Below, in pieces: positions 21,280-32,545 of a DNA stretch of 64,000 nt (position 1 is the stretch's first letter; each line of letters opens with the position of its first letter). The notes under the pieces were generated by a model. That model was given only the letters and a program-made list of their open reading frames with translations, was not told the origin of the DNA and did no database searches. Source of the stretch: Tubulanus polymorphus (lineage: Eukaryota; Nemertea; Palaeonemertea; Tubulaniformes; Tubulanidae); the NCBI RefSeq assembly GCF_964204645.1, contig NC_134026.1:9497450-9561449 (forward strand), read 5' to 3'. A program made the translations under genes and the position numbers.

Positions 21280-24200
21280 CAGAGGAGCCGGGAGAAGATA
21301 AGCAAAAGGAATTGCTGTCCGATTTCTATTGCAATGTTGGGGAACTGATGCGTCTTCAAGGGAACAAGTGGAAACTGTCAGCGTCAGATGATATGGTGGT
21401 CCACATCAATAAACATCTTAAAAATAGTGTGTTGAACAATAATGAAACAACACAGGATTACAATTGGTTGATGAGCTTGGATGATGACCTGGCACCTGAT
21501 GATAAGGAATCTAAGATCATTTCAGAAGTTGAGCACAAATTCGGGATGAGTTTGGCTGACTCTGTCAAAGATGGCCGCGTGAAGAAAGTGTGCATCAATA
21601 TAGTCAACTCTGACCAGTTGAGCAATAAATCGCACCAAAACATTGCGCAGAATGCTGTTATGTCGTCATCACCGGTAGAAACAGTCGTGCCAAATGATGA
21701 TGAGATTGTGTCAGCGGCAGTGGTGAAGAAAGCAAAAACGGTGGAGAAAGTGAATACAGTGGAGAAAGCGAATACAGTGGAGAAAACAAAAACAGTGGAG
21801 AAAGCAAAAACAGTGGAGAAAGCAAAAACAGTGGAGATAGCGAAGACAGTGGAGAAAGCAAAAACAGTGAAGTCGACAAGCACTAAAACGAAAGTTGGTT
21901 TGAGATATTGCCCAGATGTCAATTGTAGGTTCAAGACTGCAGATCAGTTTGTGATGGCTGACCATGAAGTTCGACAGCACTACATCATTCCCAACTTAAA
22001 GACGATGACACATATTTGTCCACTGTGCCACTTTGCGACAAATGACTTGCGCAACTTCATATGTCATCAACTGAATGGCCATGTCCAGAAAGCGTTGTTC
22101 GTTTGCCACAAGTGCAAAACTCGATTGGTCAGCCATTACCACCTGGCGTTGCATTTTAGGAGCCTTTGCGCCTATGATCCTCTCATACGAAACTTGTGGA
22201 ATCAACAGGCAACGACTGCAACAACTGTTGAGTCTACGAATACTCAACCAGCCATCAAACCTGTGTCAATTAATGTTCAGAAAAGTGGCTGTACCATTTG
22301 CAAACGACAGCATATAATTGGTAAATACACATGCCGAAATTGCTCATTTGCAACTTCTTGCCCAAAACAGTTGGAAGATCACATGTCAGGCGTACATCAC
22401 AGTACACACATATATCATTGTCCAGTTTGTGGGTTTAATACAAAGAGCTACAATAGAATCGAAATGCATTTATTGTCTAAACATAAGGAGAATCCTACTG
22501 AGCAGAACAATGGATCCTCTACACCTGTTTGCCAGGCTGCTGATGATTTCGCGCTCACTTGCGCTTTCTGCATTCTGAACGTACCATTGAAGTTTTCCTC
22601 TACGTGTGATTTGAAGGAACACCTTGGCATGGTGCACATAAAGAAGAATTATTTTGAACGACCATGGGCGTGTGGAGTTTGCGATTTTAAATGTGTCACA
22701 GAAACGTACCTAAGGAAGCACTACATGGATGTCCACAAGAAAATCGTTTCAGTCGTACAAGTCAACAGAAATGCGTTAAAAACGCTGAAACCAGTATTAG
22801 ACCAGATGTTACTCGTATGCACCGGCTCTTGTCAGCCTAAGAAATCTAATGTTGATCGTCCCACAAAAGATTCTGTGACTCCGAGCAGCTCGGCGAATGT
22901 CTCTGTCTCAAGAGGCAATGCAAAGACTGTTTCTGTGACTACCAGCCGTGTAGAGAATGTGTCTGCCACCATGAGCAATGCAGAGATTGCATCTGCCACT
23001 ACGAGCCAAGCAGAGAATGTATCTGGGACTACGAACAATGAAAAGAAAATGTCTGCCTGTTCACGTATTGCAGAGATCGTGTCTGCCATCACAAATCGTG
23101 CAGAGCATTTGTCTGCCACTACAAGCCATGGGAAGACTATTACAGAAACTGAACCAGTTCAAGTAGAACAGCCTGAGCAACCTAGTATCCCATATCTATA
23201 TCTTGCAGATACTATCCATACCAAAAAGGAATCTATTCGTGTGTCCTGCGTTAAATGTAAAATGCACATTAAAGTGTGTAACAGTAGTAACTCTGGTTAT
23301 GTCCTCAAGCGTGGTTTGAGATCACATATACTAAAGCATGTCAACTTGCAACCGTACACCTGTACATTGTGCAACAGAAATTTCAAAACTAAGAGTAATA
23401 TTCGACTTCATCTGACTCAGAATCATCCGACAAGTGCAAAAGGTGATTACAGCATCAAAGAAGATTTGCTCAAAGCGCAGAAGAAAAGAGTCTCCGAAAT
23501 GATGCAAATGTGTCCGATTGTACAGGAAAAAGATAATATGGATATGGCCATTTACATCTGTTCGGTTTGTCATAAGGAGACTGATTCCTGCGGCGTGATG
23601 GAGGAGCATATTAAAACCCATGGAGAGGACTGTAATCCATCAATATTCATCAAGACTTGCTCTAGTCATCCGGATAAACCGAAACCCCCAATAAAGGTCC
23701 ACGTTAAATACGAATTTCCGATAGTGGTTCCGGAGGTGATCTTAACGAAACGCGACCAGCTATCAACGTACAGGTGTAAGAAATGTTCACATACTATGCG
23801 TCAGTTCAAACAGGTTGAAGAGCATATCATCGATACGCACATGATGGATGCTAAGCCCTATCGTTGCGCATATTGTATGTTTGAAGAATATTCTCCTGAG
23901 CACTTGTTGAAGGCACATTTAAAGCTGAAGCACCATCCAGAAAAGGATGATACTATTGTTCAGAATGAAGTCTATACGGAGTGCCTTGGAAAAATTCAAG
24001 ACACGCTGAAGATGGTTGAGGGGACTGGGATTGAAGTTCCTGGGGCTGAACTGAACTGCAATTTGTGTCAAGACCATTTGTTTAAGAGCCGTAGTTTGAA
24101 AGTTATGGAGAATCATTTCAAAGAACGACACAATGACAAACAGTTTAATGTATCCATAAAATTCCCTGCCATCAAACGGCCAGCTACATATTTTCCTCTG

Positions 24201-25097
24201 AGATATGGTGATGAGAGGAAGAATCTATGGAAACAATATTTGTCGCTAGAGGATGATGATGACGATGGCGGTGATTTCGATACCCCTTATCCGATGCCTG
24301 ATTATCCTCGCATTATTTATGTATCAGATACGTACAGATGCAATAATCATAATCGGGTTGAAGACTGCAGCATTTTCCTATGTCACCTATGCGAACGTTA
24401 TGAACTCTGCTTCAATGAGGAAAAAGAGAGGAATCACTTGTTTGTAAAGCACTTGTTGATGTCTGGTATACGCCAGGTTGTACCATATTTTTGCCCAAAA
24501 TGTCCTTACAAAGATTCGAATAAGCGTAGAGTTAACAGACATCTGCGTAGAGTTCATAGAAATCACTCCTTAGAGGTGATCGTTAATGCTGAGGCTGAAA
24601 GGGTGTTGAACAGTAAGGTTGATGAGCTATTCAATAACTGTAAAGCTCAACAGGAAAGTTTACGCCATAATAAAGTACTTGTAAAACAATCTGATTGTCG
24701 ACCCCTGCTACGGAAATTGAAGGGAGGTAAAGCAGATGACAGACTTGTTGCTAGTGTTCCTGAACCCAATATTGATGATAATGGATTGGCTGTAGTTGCT
24801 GATAGAATTTCAACTTGTGAAGATAATGCAGATGAAACAATTAAAAAAGAATCCAAAAAACGTAGATCGTGTGATAACTCGCTCAATCAACCAATCGCTA
24901 AAAGTTTGCGAAAATCTGATTCCTGTAGCGCAAATTTGAATATATTGATTGACGAACTCGGTCAATATGATGCCAAACTCAAAATGTGTTGTGAAATTCC
25001 TCTCATCGATATTACTAGTAAATTTATCCAGCTTCCTTCGTTGCCTAAATTTGATGCCCCTGTCCAATGCGAACAGAGGTCTAATTCTGGCCTTTGA
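21280..25097 (+). CDS. THAP-zinc-finger protein gene, exon 3 (multi-C2H2 domain), stop at 25097
   Basis: A single 3.8-kb exon after ATTTTTCAG, entered in phase 1. With exons 1 and 2 it gives a 1402-residue protein. Residues about 280-327 are a hexapeptide repeat (VEKAKT). About 15 C2H2-type fingers, often atypically spaced, run from about 338 to 1200, for example HICPLCHF, YTCRNCSF, YHCPVCGF, WACGVCDF, YTCTLCNRNF, YRCKKCSH and YFCPKCPY. A second low-complexity repeat region lies at about 670-750 (VSATTS units). An acidic EDDDDDGGDFD stretch lies near 1120. The fingers lack standard TGEKP linkers and are scattered in small groups. The fusion with an N-terminal THAP domain suggests a nuclear DNA-binding regulator. 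No close named homologue is recognised. Confidence 0.88.
21726..21870 (+). repeat. In-frame 18-bp minisatellite (VEKAKT repeat)
   Basis: GTGGAGAAAGCAAAAACA and close variants occur about eight times in tandem within exon 3 of the THAP gene, encoding VEKAKT/VEKANT. The 18-bp unit keeps the frame, so copy number can change without disrupting the protein. The product is a lysine/glutamate-rich, probably helical linker. Confidence 0.9.
22890..23135 (+). repeat. In-frame degenerate repeat of 10-11 codons
   Basis: Seven diverged units of the type ENVSATTSxA (GAGAATGTGTCTGCCACTAC and variants) lie between finger groups of the THAP gene. They encode a serine/threonine-rich linker. The divergence suggests an older expansion than the VEKAKT tract. 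Confidence 0.8.
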
Positions 25098-25697
25098 TGG
25101 ACCAGATTCTTTGAATGTACCTCTTGTCAACCACTCACTACTATAGCTGAGCTTTTTATATCTTATGTGTGTAATACTACCCCGGCTATACCGTCTATTA
25201 TAATACACTTTTCCTGAGGCCGTCCGATCAAGGACCAATTTTATTGAGAGACCAGCGCTAATTCTGTATATTTATTAGCTTAGGGCTTTTGGCCCTTTTA
25301 TTGAATCTCCATTTTAGGTTGAACATGTTTTCTACAGATGACGTAGAGTTGCTTTATAGCAAGTGTTGAAATACATGTATTTAGGTTTAAAATGGTATTG
25401 AAGACATTTGAAATGTTTTCTACACTTTTTAACCAATTAGAATATTGAACATTTTTATCTGCTCAAGTTAGGGAGCATTCCAACAGTACGTGCGGTTCTT
25501 GGGGAGGGGTAAGCAAAAAATTGACTAACTTCGTATGGATGGAGTTAAAGATACTCTAGTCAGGTATTTGCTGTTTGACAGTTCAAAAGAAAGGAAGAGT
25601 GGTTATACACCCAATTTGCTTTTCAGCAGCATAAGTTACTTTGAGAATTACACGATTATACATGTATCTATTGAAATTTATATATGTAGTTAGCTGA
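25098..25697. other. 3' region of the THAP gene
   Basis: Presumed 3' UTR and flank. I found no AATAAA close to the stop codon, so the polyadenylation site is unknown. No other feature seen. Confidence 0.4.
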
Positions 25698-26825
25698 AGG
25701 CTGGCTTATGTCGACAACCAACACGACGCCTACCGACGCAACTGGGTTTATCGCCGATTAGCGGCAACTATCGACCTACGATAGTTTGCTACTCTTATCG
25801 GTTCGACGTAAGCCCATCCTCGCTTGCCAGGGGTGTCGGTATCACTCCCGAACTCGCTTCCACCAGCCCCCTGGCCTCACGACGCGTGATTTCATTACTG
25901 GCGCTGTTGCGCATGACATCATATATCGATTTGCGAAATACTTACTTGTTCGGTAAAACGTTCGCTGATTGGTCCATTTAACGGGAAAACCAACAGAAGT
26001 CTACTGTCGTTTGTTACAAGCGCTGTGATTGGTACGACCGGATTCTGGTCGGCTAGTAATGACTCCAACGAGTCGTGAGGTCAAGGGGTTCGGGGAACAG
26101 CTTTAGCGTAGTGGGTTCGAATCCCTTGACGGGTGAAGATGACATAAGCCGGGTTGCGACGGCAACCCGACGCCTACCGACTCGTCGCAGGCCGTATCCG
26201 GCTAGTTGCCCATTTTCTACTCCGGCCTGCGGTAGGCGACGCGGACAGTTAGTTGCTTTCGATCGCATAATCGACATAAGCTTATCTGCAAAGCAATGGA
26301 ACTGAGCACAGGAATTCCAGCCAATCAGAGACCGAATATACAAATTTTGGCCGATAGTTTGCGTTATTAGTATCTTGTCACAAACTATCAAATTTCAGTA
26401 GTTTCAAACGGAAACCAAACCTTCAGCATGGCAAATGACTGGACCGAAGATCTAGAAACGAAATTGATAGAATTATGTTGTAGCGGCCCTCTATATGATG
26501 TCGCTAGCACATTGTATTAAAGAGGAATCAGAAGGATGGAGATCTTAAAGAAATAACTTTCGTTATAGAAATATATTTCCCAACAATCCGAAATGATTAA
26601 AGTTTATTCTCAAAATGCTTATCACGTGACCATCTGAGCCGCTTCAGTTGCCAATAATCGTAACCGACATAAGCAGGGAAGCAACTGGTCGGATCTCGTA
26701 TCCCGCTAGTCGGCCTCAGTTGCTGCGAATCGGAGCGCAGTCGACATACGCTGGGCTGCGACGCGGTTGCCCTCAGTTGTGTCTGTAGGGGTCGGTAGGC
26801 ATCGCTTGTCGACATAAGCCAGCCT
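25698..26825. mobile_element. Harbinger-like element, second copy, inverted, with nested SINE
   Basis: Starts AGGCTGGCTTATGTCGACAA and ends with the complement TTGTCGACATAAGCCAGCCT. Its left part matches the reverse complement of the right part of the element at 11542-12323, so it lies in the opposite orientation. Flanking triplets are TGA and TTA, close to the expected TWA duplication. It is longer than the first copy because 326 bp of another element are inserted at 25815. Confidence 0.82.
25815..26140. mobile_element. SINE-like insertion with 10-bp target duplication
   Basis: Inserted in the Harbinger-like element between GACGTAAGCC (25805-25814) and GACATAAGCC (26141-26150), a near-perfect 10-bp target duplication. 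The right end carries GTGGGTTCGAATCCCTTGACGGGTGA with a box-B-like GGTTCGAATCCC. About 270 bp of it recur at 49966-50240. The tRNA-like part is at the right end, which is unusual for a plus-oriented SINE, so the class is tentative. The target duplication and second copy make mobility clear. Confidence 0.7.
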
Positions 26826-27062
26826 TTAGAATTTAGTGATCTGTTATAAGAGGCAGAATTCATCTTCTCCCGGTAGGGATTCGAAAACCTGATGGCATCG
26901 AGATTACCACGGCACGAAACCCTGCGGCCCTAGACCTAGTGAAAAGTAACTAAAATATCAGGATTCGAACATGAAACCACGTGAGTGTAAGCATAATGTT
27001 ATCTCACGGCGCTAGCGATGCTAGTTTGCAGAACTACGGGTTTTATAACTACATATAGTCCT
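26826..27062. other. No recognisable feature
   Basis: Non-coding sequence between the Harbinger-like element and the CCCTAA-rich tract. Nothing supported. Confidence 0.5.
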
Positions 27063-27180
27063 ACCCTAAGCTACCTGATAGTTATAAGCTGTAAAGCCTC
27101 ACCAAACCCTTATCCTAATCCTAAAGCCCCACCTTACCCTAACCCTAAAGCCTCACCTTACCTTAAACCCTCAACTCTTC
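27063..27180. repeat. Degenerate CCCTAA-rich tract
   Basis: Contains ACCCTTATCCTAATCCTAAAGCC, ACCCTAACCCTAAAGCC and related units. The perfect telomeric hexamer occurs only a couple of times. The units look like a local repeat of about 26 bp (CTAAAGCCCCACCTTACC), not a true telomere remnant. Confidence 0.55.
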
Positions 27181-27397
27181 TGATCTTATCGATTGAAAAA
27201 GCCGCCATTTTGTGTACGACTCGGTTATAGGATCTACCGTTTGATTAGCCAATTTACATTTACCGTTATGATTAGCCAAAAATGCAGAAATCCCGATTAT
27301 TTTAGCCCGGGTTTTCCCATTTAAAGTTCTTTCTTGAAATTTGCCTCCGCGATTATACAATGGGCAATCTGACCCGGTCTCACCCCGGTCTAGTGTG

Positions 27398-27470
27398 GCA
27401 GGGGTTCGTGCCGTGGTTGAGTGTAGCGATGCCATCAGGTTCGAATGCCTGCCGAGGGATGAGCAGAACT
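27398..27470 (+). repeat. tRNA-like SINE fragment
   Basis: GTGCCGTGGTTGAGTGTAGC (box-A-like) is followed by CAGGTTCGAATGCCTGCC (box-B-like). The spacing is shorter than in a tRNA and no full cloverleaf forms, so it is more likely a SINE head than a tRNA gene. Confidence 0.4.
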
Positions 27471-27627
27471 GAGTCGATGTGAAATCTCTTTTCATGAAAA
27501 CGAATAAGTCTGCAAGTTTGTGAAATATCTTATAATGTAAAATGAAGACCATTCTGGTCTGGTTACTCATAAGGATTTGGATTATGTACAGATGTGCATT
27601 GTGCATGCTACACTAATTGGCTCTTAA

Positions 27628-27735
27628 AACCTAGTCGTAATATATAATTATATATAATAATATATAATAATATATAATTTATATATTATATATTTAATAT
27701 ACAATATAATGTATGTATTTTCTATATTGTACCAT
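27628..27735. repeat. AT-only low-complexity tract
   Basis: About 100 bp of ATATAATTATATATAATAAT-type sequence, almost pure A/T and partly palindromic. Confidence 0.9.
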
Positions 27736-28309
27736 ATAAAAAAGGCCCGTGTTTTTCTCGACCAGTATTTTGAACTAACTGTATAATGTATTTCCAATAA
27801 ACTATCATTTCCCAGTACCGATTCCGAATAACTGATGCGTCACATACAGTATATCCTTGGAGTAATCAGACTGGATCCACAAAGGTATATCAGTTACGCT
27901 TTTATTGTATCGACTAGTTAGGGCATATACCCATACTAGATAAGCGTAGCACGGTAGCATATATATCACATAGAACTTTTATTCAGAGCAAATGAAGCTT
28001 GTTGCTTGTACTGGTGGATTTGGTACCGGTGTACATGTATTCTCGTTTACTCGCTCCATGTACCGTGATTGAACTTATCATGCATTATTCTCAATAAATA
28101 TACGTAAATGCAATTAATTGACACTGGTGTATTATATTTTACTATCGGCACAGTTATTGCTTTCGTCTCGAAGGAACATGTGAGGATGAAAATACACTTA
28201 GTTTAAGGTAATTTTGGGACCAGTGATTATACGTATGACTATTGGTTTATATGGAGAGTCCCACTCAATAAAACGAGAAAGATAACTCTGAAAAGTGTAA
28301 TTAATTATG

Positions 28310-28767
28310 GCATAGATATTCTGTCAAAACGAAACATCAAATTTCCGTGAAACTCATATTTTACTTGTTAAACTTTCATTTTTTTACCCCTCAAACATTA
28401 ATTTTTTACCAGTCAAAACTAAACATCGAATTTGCTCGTCAACTTCGCCGAATTTGCAATTCAACATAAAATGTTCGTCAAAACATAGTTACTGACGCGT
28501 CAAACATGATCTCACATATTCTGACAAAACTACGCTATCGTAGATATACTGTCAAAACTCTCATCATTTGACGGGTCAAAATCGCTATCGCAGATATACT
28601 GTCATAATTAAAACTTTCCTATTTGCCAATCGCCCGTCAGACGCAACGTAAAATACATCGCATTTCCCGTCAGTCAAACACACCAATTTTACCTCTGTCA
28701 AACACAACAATTTTATCAGTCAAAAACATCGTGATTACTCGTCAAAAACATCGTTTTTACCCGTCAC
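28310..28767. repeat. TTTGAC/GTCAAA motif cluster, left part
   Basis: Irregular repeats of CTGTCAAAAC, GACGGGTCAAA, GCTATCGCAGATATACTGTC and CGTCAAAAACATCG. Most of these motifs recur reverse-complemented at 29190-29300 and 30560-30765, so together they form an inverted, foldback-like arrangement across about 2.4 kb. No coding sequence. Confidence 0.65.
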
Positions 28768-28978
28768 CCATCTGGATGAATATTTGGACCTCACTGAGTT
28801 TCTCATTGCGACTGTAACGAAGATGCCGTTGACATCGAATGCTGGGATGCAGAATTTGACAGGCAACCAGTCTAACTTTAAGCTTAAACGGCGCACTTTT
28901 ACGGACCTCTCCAAAGCGACGTGATGGGTGATAAGAGGATTGCTTTGCAACATTACGGATCCCCAAGTTCACTATTGA

Positions 28979-29117
28979 ACTAGGGGTCCAGAGACATCGA
29001 ATGTGAAGTCAATCTTTTGAAGCGTCTTCCAAATTCCCAAAATAACTGGATTTCGTCTACGGACGAACGGACACTGGACGAAAAGTGAACGCGTTAGTGC
29101 TCAAGTGGGCTAAAAAG
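28979..29117 (-). repeat. 1.27-kb repeat family, copy 3, inverted and internally deleted
   Basis: Begins CTAGGGGTCCAGAGACATCG and ends GTGCTCAAGTGGGCTAAAA, which is the reverse complement of both ends of the repeat at 8241-9511. Only about 140 bp remain, with the whole subrepeat region missing. It sits inside the TTTGAC motif region. Confidence 0.8.
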
Positions 29118-29189
29118 TAAGGATCAGGCACACGCTCTCATCAACCACAGTCTAGAAAAAGAAAATAAATGGGAACAGTGAAATGATAT

Positions 29190-29300
29190 GTTTTTGATGG
29201 GTAAATACGATGTGTTTGACGGGTAAAAACGATGTTTTTGACGGGCAAATATGTTGTGATTGAGGGACGATTGGCTGAAGTTTTAATTTTGGACGTATAT
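29190..29300. repeat. TTTGAC motif cluster, inner right part
   Basis: GATGTGTTTGACGGGTAAAAACGATGTTTTTGACGGG is the approximate complement of 28730-28767, giving an imperfect inverted repeat around the insertion at 28979-29117. Confidence 0.65.
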
Positions 29301-30559
29301 CTACTGATACACCGGTCACAATCCTCTCTTTAATCGTTATCTATAAAATACTTGAGTAAGGCCCTGGCGAGAGAACGTGTCCGTGCACAAATCCGAATGA
29401 ATAAACTGAAATACCGGATGATAATATTGAAGATAATATATTTTATTTACCTTGAACCTGAGAATGATTTTCCTAATCCCTATTATATGAATCCCTATCG
29501 TTCCGAAGCTTCTCCTGTCCTGCTGTCGACACTCGTCTTACTAAGGTACAGATTCTCCCGATTGACTGCTCTCTCAAGTTGCGGGTCCCTTTTATAGAAA
29601 GAATCGGCATTCTTAAAATACCGACTCTCCCACTCGACTTTTGGCAAGGAGCAGCAACCTTACTGTCATGACTGTTTTGGTCATATAGAATTTGGCCTTA
29701 ATGATTCGCTGATCTAAAATTATTTTCAAAACTGATTTGCTAAACTAACTTTTTCCTTCCAACCCTCCTGTCATGACGCGTTGTGATTTACTCACTCCTT
29801 GCTAGTCGTTGTTGAGAGAGCAGCTATTGTCTGTGAATTACCAACGAGCGCATACAGACAACAGAAACTTCAGACAGCTAGTTTTAACATTTAACACAAA
29901 TTAATTTTTCTAAAACATTAGCGATTATTAACAATTTGTTCTTAAACAACATCTAGATTACTCAAATTAAATATCTTTTCAAAACTTTGTTTTCTTTTCT
30001 AATTACAGTACAAATTCATTGTTTCTTTTTTTTAAAATTATTATTAATTGACTACGATTCGGAATACATTGTGATTGATTATCAATTCTTAAATTATTTG
30101 AAATACTTATACTAATTATTTTATCTACAATTTAACTAATTCTATTTTAATACAGGATAAGCAAAACAACCACATCTTCCTAAACTTCCGGTTTTTCCTT
30201 TTACGGAAAGTAGCCGGGAATATCATCAAGTATCAGCGTGATCCCTTCACGAGCCTCATTATAAATACACTCCATTGTTCCGACCCAACCAAATATAGTT
30301 CCAACTATTTAAAAGTTTTATATAAAGATTTTCTGAATGTTTGCCAGATCTCACAGAAGAAGAACCGAGAAAGAATTGTTGTTTATAGACTGATTTATGG
30401 TTTGCGTTGGTAGATGAAAGCATCAAACAAGAACTTTCGTAATTCTTACTACTAGTACGTTCTTGTCTGACGGCTTTAACGTAACCCCCACGCATACGGA
30501 AACAACATTAAGAACATTTCTAAATACTACGAAACATTTTCAAATACTACGAAAATCTA

Positions 30560-30765
30560 GCTGTGGATCACTACGATAGCGAGTTTGACGCGTCAGAACA
30601 TTCAGTTTTGACAGAATATCTACGATAGTGATTTTGACGCGTCAAACGATAATGAGTTTTGACAGTAAATCTACGATAGCGATTTCGTTTTGTCAGAAAG
30701 TTTGACGGGTAAAAAATCATAGTTTGACCAGCAAAATATGACAGTTTGACCACAGGGGCTCGTAT
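30560..30765. repeat. TTTGAC motif cluster, outer right part
   Basis: TCTACGATAGCGATTT, TTTGACGCGTCA and GTTTTGACAG units correspond to the complement of the motifs at 28440-28620. Several are local palindromes (TTTGACGCGTCAAA). Confidence 0.65.
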
Positions 30766-30870
30766 CATAAGTTTGGGGGTGAACTGTAGCTTAGATCATC
30801 CAGTATCCCTGGTACTATATATATAAAAAGATCTTTCTTTTTATATATGTAGTACCAGGCATACTGGACT
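30766..30870. repeat. Short interspersed repeat, second copy, ending in a hairpin
   Basis: GGGGGTGAACTGTAGCTTAG and following is the reverse complement of 5640-5675. It runs into a hairpin (about 30800-30868) made of CCAGTATCCCTGGTACTATA and an almost exact inverted copy, with an AT-rich stem end. Confidence 0.7.
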
Positions 30871-32470
30871 GGATGAATTGTATGTTCATCTGTAATAGTT
30901 TAACGATGAATTGCGAGATGAGCTGCCAACTAAACAGTTCGAACTTCTGCACGATAAAAAATACATTTTACGCTAGTTGGCAAATCATATGAACGCTAAT
31001 GATAAGAATATCAGATTTAATGACAATGAGATCTTTTTCTGATTGGATGAGAAATTGTTCAAGGTATGAAAATCTAGCTAGAGTATAGTGGTCATGAATT
31101 AGTTAATGGAGTTTGATTTTACGAATTGTTAATTCCACGCAATTTCTATTTCTCAGTGATAGTCGTGTAGTTTTCAGACATCACTCGCAGAGATGGATGC
31201 GACTTTCGGTGTGAATTGGACCGCAGTCGCTACGACAACCGTCAGGGGATTCAGACCGCATCCCAGATGCAAATTTATCCATCATTCCGATTACAAACCG
31301 TTTTACTTGAACATGTTTTACCGGATTAAGAATTGGGTCATCGTTAGCGTCGCTGCGTTTGTAGACTGGTCCATGGGTCCCAAAAATGGACTTTTCGCTT
31401 GAGTGGAAACCCATATTCGTGAATTTTTTTTTGAAGGTAGCCCTTGATCTCAAGTACCGGGATCCAATTATCATTGGTCAAAATTTTGCAGGCGTGACCT
31501 TGAAAATCAGTGCTATAGCAACTACTATTCGTTAATTTTAATGTCGTTTCCATGATTAAAACACTATCATTTGGGCATGGATATCAAAACGGATGGTTAA
31601 ATGACTTACTGATCTGACAAGTTCAGCCAAGGTGTAAACTCGGTATTATATTAACTCTTCAAAAAATTCATTGTTGGAAACACATGGAAACGCATTAATC
31701 ATATACTTTGGTTACATACAGAACGATGTCACTCATTATTTGAGTATATTTCGTTGGATACAAAAATATTAAACAAATAGAAATAACGTTTTGTTGAAGA
31801 AGGGTTGACGACGCATTTAACGACACCGAGTTTGAGAAATTTGGACTTTCCACCTAGATTCTATGTACCCCTGAATCCAATAATTTGCATATTTTTGGTG
31901 GCAATGTTGGCAACATTACGTAGTTAAATATGTTAGTAATTGAAACAACATTTTTTCGATGTACCATTCCAACATTTTATTGTGAGTAACCCACCGATAA
32001 ATTATATGATACCCATCCCCCATTGTTAATGTACTGTAACCATGGCAACATGGGAGTATTAAGTATATAGTTTTCATTCAACTCGAATTCCTTGATAAAT
32101 TTGCCATGTATTGGTATTATCGGAAACATTTTGTCGTTTGTGATTCTATGTAAAGAAAACCGGAAAAAATACGACCATACGTTACAATTCAACCACTTGA
32201 TGAAAAGACTCTACCGGTACACGCAACAAGTAGGTTCTTTTTTCGGCTTTGGCCGATTGTTTAACTGACAATCAAGATATAGATAGGACAATTTACTAAT
32301 TAACAAATCGCTTAGATATTAGCAATCATTCAATATCTTGTAATGTTTGACGAGAAAGTCTTCTAGTGTAGATATTTTAGGGCCCCATATGCACTTATAT
32401 GGTGGCTGATTCGGGCCATACTAAAAAACTTTTCGGTACGGCTAGAGCAACGATGAAAAAATTTTCACAG
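30871..32470. other. No recognisable feature
   Basis: AT-rich sequence with only short, unconvincing ORFs. No repeats or RNA genes recognised. Confidence 0.5.
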
Positions 32471-32478
32471 TGGCCCGT

Positions 32479-32545
32479 TTTTTTGGTTTTCTCGTGCGAG
32501 AATTCAAAACTTTTGGTTTTCTCGCGCGAGAATTCAAAACCAAAA
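32479..32545. repeat. Tandem pair of a palindromic 33-bp unit
   Basis: TTTTGGTTTTCTCGTGCGAGAATTCAAAAC is followed directly by a nearly identical unit with TCTCGCGCGAGA, itself a perfect palindrome. The segment can also fold as a hairpin with the following CAAAACCAAAAG. Confidence 0.75.

Noticed and set aside
21458-21980. Minus-strand ORFs opposite the VEKAKT repeat
   Set aside because: They are low-complexity shadows (FST/FLH repeats) created by the in-frame minisatellite on the plus strand.
24647-25238. Minus-strand ORFs opposite the 3' end of the zinc-finger exon
   Set aside because: They overlap a well-supported coding exon, start at weak codons and show no domain.
26053-26391. Minus-strand 112-codon ORF
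   Set aside because: It spans the SINE and Harbinger junction, so it is chance reading through mobile-element sequence.
27063-27180. Interstitial telomere
   Set aside because: Only one or two perfect CCCTAA pairs occur; the real repeat is a longer CCTAAAGCCCCACCTTA-type unit.
27163-27606. Minus-strand 147-codon ORF
   Set aside because: It reads through the CCCTAA-rich and tRNA-like repeat regions, with no domain and no splice support.
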